A stretch of DNA of 36,874 nucleotides, from contig NZ_JONP01000034.1 of assembly GCF_000711725.1 (NCBI RefSeq), positions 1 to 36,874 of the forward strand. The letters are read 5' to 3'. A program made the translations under genes and the position numbers. Below the pieces are notes generated by a model, which worked only from the letters and a program-made list of their open reading frames with translations, made no database searches and was not told the DNA's origin. Below, piece after piece: positions 13,951 through 20,340 of this stretch. Position 1 is the first letter of the stretch, and each line of letters starts with the position of its first letter. This stretch comes from Roseomonas aerilata DSM 19363 (GTDB taxonomy: Bacteria; Pseudomonadota; Alphaproteobacteria; Acetobacterales; Acetobacteraceae).

Positions 13951-16900
13951 TCAGGTGATCCAGTCACGGGAGGGACACGATGCGGCCCGGCTCTGTGCAC
14001 GGGGCCAGTCGCCATCATCTCCACGTCCTCCAACGCCTCCTCCGCAGCCTCTGGCACGCGGATAGGGCGAGGAGCGGGGCCCATACCCTCGCCCGAGGGC
14101 GCTACCGGCTCTGGCGGGGACTCTGGCGGGTTGAGGCGGTGGCGTGGGGTTAGGCGGATCCGGCGGTGGCTCAGCCGGCGTCAGCTCGAACGCCTGCACC
14201 CGGCCAATCAGGGCCTCAAGTGCCTCCCGCCCCCGAACCTGCGGGACCACGGCATCGGACCAGCGGCCTCTAAGCCCCTTCCTGTACCGGGCGAGGTGGA
14301 AGGTTTTGAAACCCCCCGACCGCTTATATATACTATATATAAGGCTTTGGGGGGTTTCAAAACGAACCGCAGGGTTCTCCAGGAACCTCTCCGCCGCCTT
14401 GGCCGACCGCCACAGGTCCGGCCGGGCGATCGACATATCCGCTGGGGCGAGGGGCATGGCCCGACCGAACAGCGCAGCCTCCGCCACCGCGACCTGCAGC
14501 CGGTTCGGGCGGTACTGGTTCCAGCTCGGCGCTTCCTGGACGGTGATGGGTAGGGCCAGCGCTGCCAGCACCACCACCCGCACGGGGGCGTCCGCCGCGC
14601 GTCGCACCCCACGAGCGCGTCCGATCGCCTGCAGGACGGCTCCTTCGGTCACGGACCAGCGGTAGGCCTCAACCAGGGGGTCCGAGTGGCGCGGCTGCCG
14701 ATCGATGCTGCGTCCGGCCCCGTCCGCCATGCGGAGGGCGGCAGTGACGGTTGGCCACCAGCTCCCCGGAGCGTCGGGGACGGTCTCCACCGCCTTACCC
14801 CCGATTACCTCGGCCATTCGCTCGCCAGCCAGGCGATGCATGGCAGGGCGGCCGATACAAACCAGCGCCGCCACCTTGGCCCAGCTATTCATGCCGGTGA
14901 CGTTCCCGTGGTGCGCCAGGTGCAGCACCTTGCCGGAGGGCCAGCGCCAAGTGGTCGGGTCGCCCGCCTTCGCGCCTTCCGGCACGGGATTGCAGACAGC
15001 ACCGCGGAACGTTAGCTCGTCCTGCAACAGGATCTCGATGGCGAGCTGCGCGACGGCGAGGACCTCGCCATCGGCGCGCGCCACCTCAACCATCAGCGCA
15101 TCCACCACGTCCCGGAGGTTCGTTTCCTTCTTCAGCCAGGACCGGCCCATCTCCTGATCGGCCACATGCACGACGTGCTGATGAGGGGCGGCAATCTCCG
15201 TGTCCTCCACCTCGAGATCTGGCGCCCAATGCCGCAGCACCTCCGGCCGCCCGGTCGCGTCCAGGAAGAGCATGGGCCCTGCCCACCCATGGTGAATGTC
15301 AGCACGCCAGGCGAAGCGGATAGCGGGCCCGGTGCCCTGGTCGCGGCCGAGATCGGCATCCGGTGCCAGCGAGAGGTTCACGCTGCGCGCGTCGCCCCCT
15401 TCCAGAAACGCTGCGATCATTTCGCCCAACATGGGACGGAGCTTTGAGAAGCCGACTGCAGCTGCATCCTCAAAGGCGGCAAGCGCCTGCGCCCTGCTAG
15501 TCCCTTCCGCAATCTTCACCCGGGGCTTCATCAGCCATTCGTGGGCCGCCCATTCCTTAGCCTGGGCAATGACGTTCGCGATGGCGGCGCCCCCCAGAGC
15601 CTCGCGGAACAACGCACCTTCCGGAAGCTGGGCGAGCGCACTGGCGAACTGCCGGCGGCGGTGTAGCAGCACCTCCCGATCCTGATTGCGGACAGCCCCA
15701 GTTTCCTCCGACTGCAGCGCCGAGAGCGCGAGCTGCACCGTGGAGCTAAGGCCGGCGACGCCCGATCCGGTAATGTCTTCGTCAATGATGACGACCGACG
15801 GTGCGACGGGATGCTTGTGCCCGTCCTTGATCTCGCTCGGCCATGCCCGAAAGGGACGGAGGAACAGCGACTGATGCGGGATAACCCAGACGTCCGCGTT
15901 CTTGCCGGTCCGCGCCTGCAGGAGGTAGGCGCAGCCGGCCGCCAGGGGGCAGGCCACGCATCCGGCAGACGATGCCTGTCCGGCCGCCTTCGCCGCCTTC
16001 GGCAGATCCAGATCCTCGCACATCATGGCGCCGGGCTTGGCCGGGTTGGCTGCCTCCATGCCGCGCCACACCGCCACCTTAAGATGCGGCCACCGCGCTC
16101 GGATATCGGCCGCGACCTGATCGCCAAGAGCATGGCGGGGATGGGCAAACACGGCAGGGCCGCGCCCGACAGACCGGCCGGCGTCCAGCAGGGTCGGCAG
16201 TGCGTCGATCGCGTCGAACGTCTTGCCGCCGCCCACCGTCTTGCGGTGCAGAACCTGGGGGCATTCGCCGGCCGCCACCCGACCAGCAAAGCCCTTCAAC
16301 CTGTCCGCGCTGCGCCGCCCGGCGTCGGAGAGCGGGATTGAATTGTCGGGGTAGGTCGGCGGGATCGGCTGCTCCGCCTTCGCCGCGGCTTCTGCCGCCT
16401 GGGCTGCGCGCTTGTCCTGCTCTCGGCCGACAACCCACGCAATCCGCGCGTCGAGCATCTGCTCGCTGGCATAGCGCCGCATCTCGGCCTGGCTACGCGC
16501 GCCAGGGTCGGCATTCTCAATGCGGGCAGTGATGGCCGCCTTGAGGGCTTCGGTGTCCGGCCCCGGCCAGTTGGTGGAGATGAAAGCGGCGATCGCGCGG
16601 TTGATCGGCTCGTGGAATCCTTCGGCGCCGCCGATCGCGTCCAGCCAGCCGTGAAAGCCCAAGCTGGCTCCGCCGCTCTCGCCCGGCGTCCATGCCGTCC
16701 GGCGCGACGGCTCCGGGATATCCAGCAACGCGGTGTCGCTATCACCCTCAACGAGTATCGTGCGACGCCCAAGAAGCGGATCGCGCAATCCCTCACCGAA
16801 GACGGGACCGGCAGTGTAATGCGGCTGAACAGTCCGCAGGGTCGCGGGGTCCACGAACTTGAAGCCAACGCGGGCATTGATGGCCGCCGCCCAACGGTCC

Positions 16901-17514
16901 AACTGCGCGCCATCTGCCGCCTCTGCCAGCCAGAACCAGACGTGCGCCCCAATGCCGCCGCCCTTCTTTAAGACGCCGCTCCAACGGGGCGGCATGCCGG
17001 CGGCCTGCTCCGCCTCTGCCTGTTCATCGAGACCGGCGCTGGAGCTGAACTGGACGATAGCCGAAACGCTCTCCAGCTCCGGGACATGGGAGGCCACCAG
17101 ATCAACCAGGATCTGCGCCACCTCGCCCGGATCGGAGATCAGGCTGGCGCTGGCGGGGAGCTTGATCCCGTCGAGGTCCAGCATGATCCAATGCAGCGGC
17201 TTGTCATCGAAGTTGCCGCCGTTCTCGGTCTTCATCCGGCGGGTGCTGTTGAGGTCGGTAGAATCGTTAGGGACGCCGCGGATTGCGCACGCGGTCGGAT
17301 CGCGCTCAATCCGCCGAAGAACGGAAAGCAGGTCATGAACCCCGCCCACCGGGGCAAGCTCAACACGGAAGGTGCGCGCGTTCGAGTAGTCGCGCTTCAC
17401 CACAAGTCCGTTGGGCGCGATGCTGAAGGACTTCGCCATCAGCATCTTCCCGACTGTCCGCAGGATCGAGAGGTTTTCGGTCAATCTCTGCCCCCCAATC
17501 GGTCGGGGGGCCAT
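13951..17514 (-). CDS. Fused primase (AEP-like)-helicase plasmid replication protein
   Basis: About 1,187 residues from ATG 17514 (GAGGT 9 bases upstream); TTG 17484, overlapping the upstream stop as TTGA, is an alternative. The N-terminal domain looks like an archaeo-eukaryotic-type primase: LDLDG at about 112-116 (two Asp), GGIGAHVWFWL with His about 191, and FVDPATLRTV with Asp about 222. The second half is a helicase: GGGKT at about 427-431, IIDED at about 575-579, MLFLDATGRPEVL and QAIGRARGVRR (motif VI) near 961. Four Cys (about 498, 518, 521, 527) between Walker A and B recall the Fe-S or zinc insert of XPD/DinG helicases. The C-terminus is Pro-rich. It carries a large palindrome at about residues 1051-1071. 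It would prime and unwind plasmid DNA. Confidence 0.8.
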   Translation of the reverse strand: MAPRPIGGQRLTENLSILRTVGKMLMAKSFSIAPNGLVVKRDYSNARTFRVELAPVGGVHDLLSVLRRIERDPTACAIRGVPNDSTDLNSTRRMKTENGGNFDDKPLHWIMLDLDGIKLPASASLISDPGEVAQILVDLVASHVPELESVSAIVQFSSSAGLDEQAEAEQAAGMPPRWSGVLKKGGGIGAHVWFWLAEAADGAQLDRWAAAINARVGFKFVDPATLRTVQPHYTAGPVFGEGLRDPLLGRRTILVEGDSDTALLDIPEPSRRTAWTPGESGGASLGFHGWLDAIGGAEGFHEPINRAIAAFISTNWPGPDTEALKAAITARIENADPGARSQAEMRRYASEQMLDARIAWVVGREQDKRAAQAAEAAAKAEQPIPPTYPDNSIPLSDAGRRSADRLKGFAGRVAAGECPQVLHRKTVGGGKTFDAIDALPTLLDAGRSVGRGPAVFAHPRHALGDQVAADIRARWPHLKVAVWRGMEAANPAKPGAMMCEDLDLPKAAKAAGQASSAGCVACPLAAGCAYLLQARTGKNADVWVIPHQSLFLRPFRAWPSEIKDGHKHPVAPSVVIIDEDITGSGVAGLSSTVQLALSALQSEETGAVRNQDREVLLHRRRQFASALAQLPEGALFREALGGAAIANVIAQAKEWAAHEWLMKPRVKIAEGTSRAQALAAFEDAAAVGFSKLRPMLGEMIAAFLEGGDARSVNLSLAPDADLGRDQGTGPAIRFAWRADIHHGWAGPMLFLDATGRPEVLRHWAPDLEVEDTEIAAPHQHVVHVADQEMGRSWLKKETNLRDVVDALMVEVARADGEVLAVAQLAIEILLQDELTFRGAVCNPVPEGAKAGDPTTWRWPSGKVLHLAHHGNVTGMNSWAKVAALVCIGRPAMHRLAGERMAEVIGGKAVETVPDAPGSWWPTVTAALRMADGAGRSIDRQPRHSDPLVEAYRWSVTEGAVLQAIGRARGVRRAADAPVRVVVLAALALPITVQEAPSWNQYRPNRLQVAVAEAALFGRAMPLAPADMSIARPDLWRSAKAAERFLENPAVRFETPQSLIYSIYKRSGGFKTFHLARYRKGLRGRWSDAVVPQVRGREALEALIGRVQAFELTPAEPPPDPPNPTPPPQPARVPARAGSALGRGYGPRSSPYPRARGCGGGVGGRGDDGDWPRAQSRAASCPSRDWIT
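14303..14363. repeat. 61-bp concentric palindrome inside the primase-helicase gene
   Basis: Outer arms GTTTTGAAACCCCCC (14303-14317) and GGGGGGTTTCAAAAC (14349-14363) match over 15 bases. Centred on the same base (14333) is an inner perfect palindrome, CTTATATATA-C-TATATATAAG (14323-14343). Only five positions on each side between the two do not pair. The AT-rich core in a GC-rich gene could melt or extrude as a cruciform. Both strands therefore encode similar peptides here. It may be an origin, a primase start site or a regulator-binding dyad. Confidence 0.85.
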
Positions 17515-17750
17515 AGTCGCGATACCTCTGCGGTGGCGGCGTCCAGGGTGGCCGGGGCCAAGGCGAACATGGGCCACAATTGCCCGTTCCGGTCGGGGCG
17601 TTCCGGGCAACGGAGAACCACCCGGCCGGAGGCGTCGCGTCTGGCTTCAATTCCGCGAAGGTGCGCGCCCGGGATACGCACGTCGATAAAGGCGAAGTCG
17701 GGCCGGATGGCCTTGACGGTGATGCGCTCGATCAGCGGAGAAGGGCTCAT
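17481..17750 (-). CDS. Unknown 89-residue protein before the primase-helicase gene
   Basis: It starts at ATG 17750, overlapping the upstream stop (ATGA). It begins MSPSPLIERITVKAIRPDFAFIDVRIPGAHLRGIEARRD and continues GRVVLRCPERPDRNGQLWPMFAL. The first half is strand-rich. The APATLDAATAEVSRLWPPDR end is helical. Sequences with this VxLxCPxxxxxGxxWPxFxL pattern accompany plasmid primase genes, but I know no function. The next gene starts within or over its last codons, so translation is coupled to the replication protein. Confidence 0.6.
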   Translation of the reverse strand: MSPSPLIERITVKAIRPDFAFIDVRIPGAHLRGIEARRDASGRVVLRCPERPDRNGQLWPMFALAPATLDAATAEVSRLWPPDRLGGRD

Positions 17751-17995
17751 GCACGCCCTCCCCCCTGTTTGTGCTGCGCGAGATCCGCGTTCACCTGGGC
17801 CACGACCTGGTGCAGATGCTGCAGCTCGCGAGCCCAACGACCGCAGGCTTCGGCCTTGGCCTTGCACTCGGCCCACAGGCCGGTGGCGCCGTGGCGCCTC
17901 CACTCGAGATCTGCGCGGGCGCGCATCTCCTGTTCACGCCTGGCCCACCGCTCCGGGTGAACATGCGGCAAGAAGACAATGCGAGGGCCGTTCAT
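17747..17995 (-). CDS. Unknown 82-residue helical protein
   Basis: A largely helical, basic protein from ATG 17995 (NGPRIVFLPHVHPERWARREQEMRARADLEW). It continues AECKAKAEACGRWARELQHLHQVVAQVNADLAQHK, probably a coiled coil. Both ends overlap neighbouring genes by ATGA. It sits in the replication operon. No family is recognised. Confidence 0.6.
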   Translation of the reverse strand: MNGPRIVFLPHVHPERWARREQEMRARADLEWRRHGATGLWAECKAKAEACGRWARELQHLHQVVAQVNADLAQHKQGGGRA

Positions 17996-18225
17996 GGCAT
18001 CACCGCCCGCGCCGTTACGGCACGCCCACGCGGGGCCAGTTGGAGGTGGTAGCCCGCCGCCATGAACGGGCTGCCGGCTCGCCAGCAGTGCGCGACGCGG
18101 TGCGTCCGCGTCCCGTCCGAAACCCCCTCAATGCCGTGGGTGTGGTTACGGCGGCAATGCGGGCATTTGAAACGCACAGTCCGGCCGTCCGCGTTTGGGA
18201 CAACCTGGATGGAGGGGGCCGTCAT
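17992..18225 (-). CDS. Small zinc-ribbon-like protein
   Basis: A 77-residue protein from ATG 18225. The sequence TVRFKCPHCRRNHTHGIEGV followed by THRVAHC presents a CPxC pair and later His/Cys ligands. This is the pattern of a one-zinc ribbon that contacts nucleic acid or protein. Similar HxxGxxxGxRxAHC proteins occur in phages and plasmids of alphaproteobacteria. ATGA overlaps join it to both neighbours. The role in the replication operon is unknown. Confidence 0.6.
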   Translation of the reverse strand: MTAPSIQVVPNADGRTVRFKCPHCRRNHTHGIEGVSDGTRTHRVAHCWRAGSPFMAAGYHLQLAPRGRAVTARAVMP

Positions 18226-18401
18226 AGCCGGCGCTCCACCTCTGCCTTCGCGGCGATCGCCAAGGCAATGGAGCCAAACACCCGCAGCATCGGCCGCCTC
18301 TGGGTGGAGCCGGGCTCGGGCGGAACTTCCAGGGCAGCCAACTGCTCCCCAGCCTCGTCCATCGCGTTCGGGACAAGCGTGAGCTTGATCGAGGGGCGCA
18401 T
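18222..18401 (-). CDS. Unknown 59-residue protein
   Basis: From ATG 18401 (MRPSIKLTLVPNAMDEAGEQLAALEVPP), whose A is shared with the upstream TAA (TAATG). It ends RVFGSIALAIAAKAEVERRL-TGA, with the stop overlapping the next start. The perfect chain of overlaps makes it a likely gene even though it is short. It may be a small helical cytoplasmic protein. The function is unknown. Confidence 0.55.
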   Translation of the reverse strand: MRPSIKLTLVPNAMDEAGEQLAALEVPPEPGSTQRRPMLRVFGSIALAIAAKAEVERRL

Positions 18402-18802
18402 TATGCCGCGCCCCCGTCCGGGCCGTTGGCACCTTCTTCCAGACTCGGCTTAGCCATCTGCCCAGTCCATGGGGCGATGGCTCGCCACGCGAGACGGAGG
18501 CCTTGCTCGGCATCCTCCTGCGTTTCGTACGCCAGCAGCGCGATGCCATCGCGCTCAATGGCCGAGACCAGCAGCTTCTCCCCGGTGACGTCAGTCCAGT
18601 TCACCCCGAGAGAGTGAGTCAGGACCACGGAGAAGCCGCTCGGCTGCGCGAGGCTGCCGAAGAACTCGGCAGGTGTAGCGCGGGTCCGGGGAAGGGGGGC
18701 AACCACGACAGCGAAGGGGTAGCCCCCTACGATTTCCGCGTGATTGTCCGAGAGCGCAAAGAGCCGGGCTGCGGTCTCTTCGGGCAAGGTGAAGTCGTGC
18801 AT
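18401..18802 (-). CDS. Unknown 133-residue protein, first gene after the operon leader
   Basis: ATG 18802 follows a strong AAGGAGG at 18816-18810. It begins MHDFTLPEETAARLFALSDNHAEIVGGYPFAVVV. The central VVLTHSLGVNWTDVTGEKLLVSAIERDGIALLAYETQEDAEQGLRLAWRAI looks like an alpha/beta fold with a C-terminal helix. The acidic tail ends in GPDGGAA. The strong ribosome-binding site and the 150-base leader with a hairpin mark it as the start of the primase-helicase unit. The function is unknown. Confidence 0.6.
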   Translation of the reverse strand: MHDFTLPEETAARLFALSDNHAEIVGGYPFAVVVAPLPRTRATPAEFFGSLAQPSGFSVVLTHSLGVNWTDVTGEKLLVSAIERDGIALLAYETQEDAEQGLRLAWRAIAPWTGQMAKPSLEEGANGPDGGAA

Positions 18803-18918
18803 GGTCGCGCCTCCTTAAGAGGCGGCGACGCGGTGCTTGAACACAGAACGATCGACTGCTATTTACCGGGTTGAGAGCGTAGATTTTATGTCGTTGCCCG
18901 AAACCGCAGTCAGATCAG

Positions 18919-18941
18919 CCGCCCGGTTAGCCCCCGGGCGG
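18919..18941. terminator. Hairpin in the leader of the replication operon
   Basis: CCGCCCGG (18919-18926) and CCGGGCGG (18934-18941) form a perfect 8-bp GC stem with a 7-base loop. On the plus strand TTTCTGCGTTTT follows. On the minus strand the hairpin comes just after the stop at 18953 and 117 bases before the gene at 18802. It may end the upstream transcript, attenuate the replication operon, or end an antisense transcript. Confidence 0.5.
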
Positions 18942-18952
18942 TTTCTGCGTTT

Positions 18953-19249
18953 TCAGGCCGCGACCGCCGCCCCGCTGTTGGAGGACGGGGCGCGACGGGC
19001 GCGGGCGGGCTTCGGTGCCGGGAGCGAGAGGTCCAGCGCGACGGCGAAGGCCCGCAGCTTCGGCTCCTGGTTCAGCACGAAAAACCGACCACCGACGCGA
19101 ACAGCCAGTTCAGGGTTTTTGGCAAGCACGCACCGCACCCGGCGGTCACGCACCTTAGCCTTGGCCACGGGGTCGCTTTCGGATTTGGTCAGCTTGAGCA
19201 GGGTCTCTCCGACCGCCGGAAGTGCGATCAGGCCGTCATAATGGGGCAT
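18953..19249 (-). CDS. Unknown 98-residue basic protein
   Basis: It starts at ATG 19249, overlapping the upstream gene by 22 bases. It begins MPHYDGLIALPAVGETLLKLTKSESDPVAKAKVRDRRVRCVLAKNPELAVRVGG. The Arg/Lys-rich middle and the Pro/Ala/Arg tail (LPAPKPARARRAPSSNSG) suggest nucleic-acid binding. The gene precedes a leader hairpin. It could be a regulator of the replication operon, but I see no HTH. The function is unknown. Confidence 0.55.
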   Translation of the reverse strand: MPHYDGLIALPAVGETLLKLTKSESDPVAKAKVRDRRVRCVLAKNPELAVRVGGRFFVLNQEPKLRAFAVALDLSLPAPKPARARRAPSSNSGAAVAA

Positions 19250-20148
19250 TGGAAGGGGGAGCCTTTCGGCGTGAGGGTCGGGGACACCCAGCCGCTCACG
19301 GGAATTCGCAGTTGTGCGAATTTCCCGACTTCCCTATCTTCCGTGGCGCATGACTGCCCGGACGCTCGGGAGAGCGGCTGGTTACTATCACGATCACCAC
19401 GATCGGACGCCTCGGACCCTGGCAGGTCCGAGGCGTTGTCGTTTTCAGTGGTCGTGGGTTCGCCCTCAGGATTGGCGCCTGGCAGCACCTCACCCTCGGG
19501 CGGAAGAAGGCCGCCGTTCCGCTGGGCCATATTCTCGGCCAACAGATCGGCGGCGATAAACACGATCTCGACTTCCAACTTCACCTCAAAGCCCCATGAC
19601 AGCCTTGGAGGTTCGGGAAGAAGCAGGTTCCGCTGGCGGGGGCCAAACTGGTCCATCCCCCAATTGTCGGCATCTCCGGGGAAAGGCACCGAGGCCTCCC
19701 CTCGACCCGCATCAAGTCTGATAAAAAGTCCATTCGAAAACTGGCGGATGGCGGCACGCTCGCCAACGCTCCTCTCAGCAAGCAGTTCGATGAGCGTCGA
19801 TAGCGAGAACAGAAGACCGCTACTGAGAAGCTCATCCGGGATCTGCTTGGTCTCAACGACCTTGCCGACCTCATCGCGAACGTTGCTAAGAACATGGGAG
19901 GCGGTGTGCTTGAGGTTGCCGAGCAGAGCAGCCACCCCCGGTGCGTCAATCGGCTGAATGGCGCCAAATCCGAGGATAGCAACGGCGAAATGGGACGCCT
20001 TCCAGCCAAGACCATCCTTGGGAGGGCGCCCGCGGCCACCACGCGGAACCAGCCCATTCTCGCCAAGATAACGAATGACGGCTTCAGCACGCGCTACGGG
20101 GAACCCGGCGTCAGTCAATGCGGTGCGGAACTCGGGGCCACCGTTCAT
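19228..20148 (-). CDS. Unknown 306-residue protein, winged-HTH-like N-terminus
   Basis: From ATG 20148. Residues 5-48 (EFRTALTDAGFPVARAEAVIRYLGENGLVPRGGRGRPP) have the helix-helix-wing shape of a winged HTH. A regulator-like helical middle follows (ASHVLSNVRDEVGKVVETKQIPDELLSSGLLFSLSTLIELLAE), with VKLEVEIVFIAADLLAE further on. The C-terminal third is low-complexity and acidic/Ser-rich, and encodes an intragenic hairpin (19409-19434). It is the first gene of the minus-strand series with the 98-residue gene overlapping its end. A plasmid-encoded DNA-binding protein is inferred. Confidence 0.6.
   Translation of the reverse strand: MNGGPEFRTALTDAGFPVARAEAVIRYLGENGLVPRGGRGRPPKDGLGWKASHFAVAILGFGAIQPIDAPGVAALLGNLKHTASHVLSNVRDEVGKVVETKQIPDELLSSGLLFSLSTLIELLAERSVGERAAIRQFSNGLFIRLDAGRGEASVPFPGDADNWGMDQFGPRQRNLLLPEPPRLSWGFEVKLEVEIVFIAADLLAENMAQRNGGLLPPEGEVLPGANPEGEPTTTENDNASDLPGSEASDRGDRDSNQPLSRASGQSCATEDREVGKFAQLRIPVSGWVSPTLTPKGSPFQCPIMTA
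19409..19434. repeat. Perfect intragenic hairpin GCCTCGGACC / GGTCCGAGGC
   Basis: A 10-bp perfect inverted repeat with a 6-base loop lies within the coding region of the 306-residue protein. On the plus strand GTTGTCGTTTTC follows, giving it the look of a terminator for antisense transcription. The encoded peptide NDNASDLPGSEASDRG lies in the low-complexity tail, where sequence is free to vary. Confidence 0.6.
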
Positions 20149-20340
20149 AGTCCGAAATTAAGGAAGGTGCGGCAACCGGTCAAGAAGTAATTGCGGCGGG
20201 CCCGAATAAAATTATGGGAGTGTTGCGCCTCCGACTGTTTGGATCTGCTCCTTGTGTCAGAATTCCTCGGGTTCTGGTGACGAACTGGACACGGCGGGTG
20301 GGCGCCCTCTTCACGGATGTTGAGATCGAGGAGAGATAGA
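20149..20340. other. Intergenic gap before the 306-residue gene
   Basis: It separates the stop of the kinase gene (20341) from the start at 20148. No gene was found. It should hold the promoter of the minus-strand replication-associated series. I see no clear repeat. Confidence 0.35.

Noticed and set aside
14131-14665. Open frames on the plus strand opposite the primase-helicase gene, with peptides similar to the sense product at 14303-14363
   Set aside because: The similarity is produced by the palindrome; codon pattern elsewhere is that of a shadow in a GC-rich gene.
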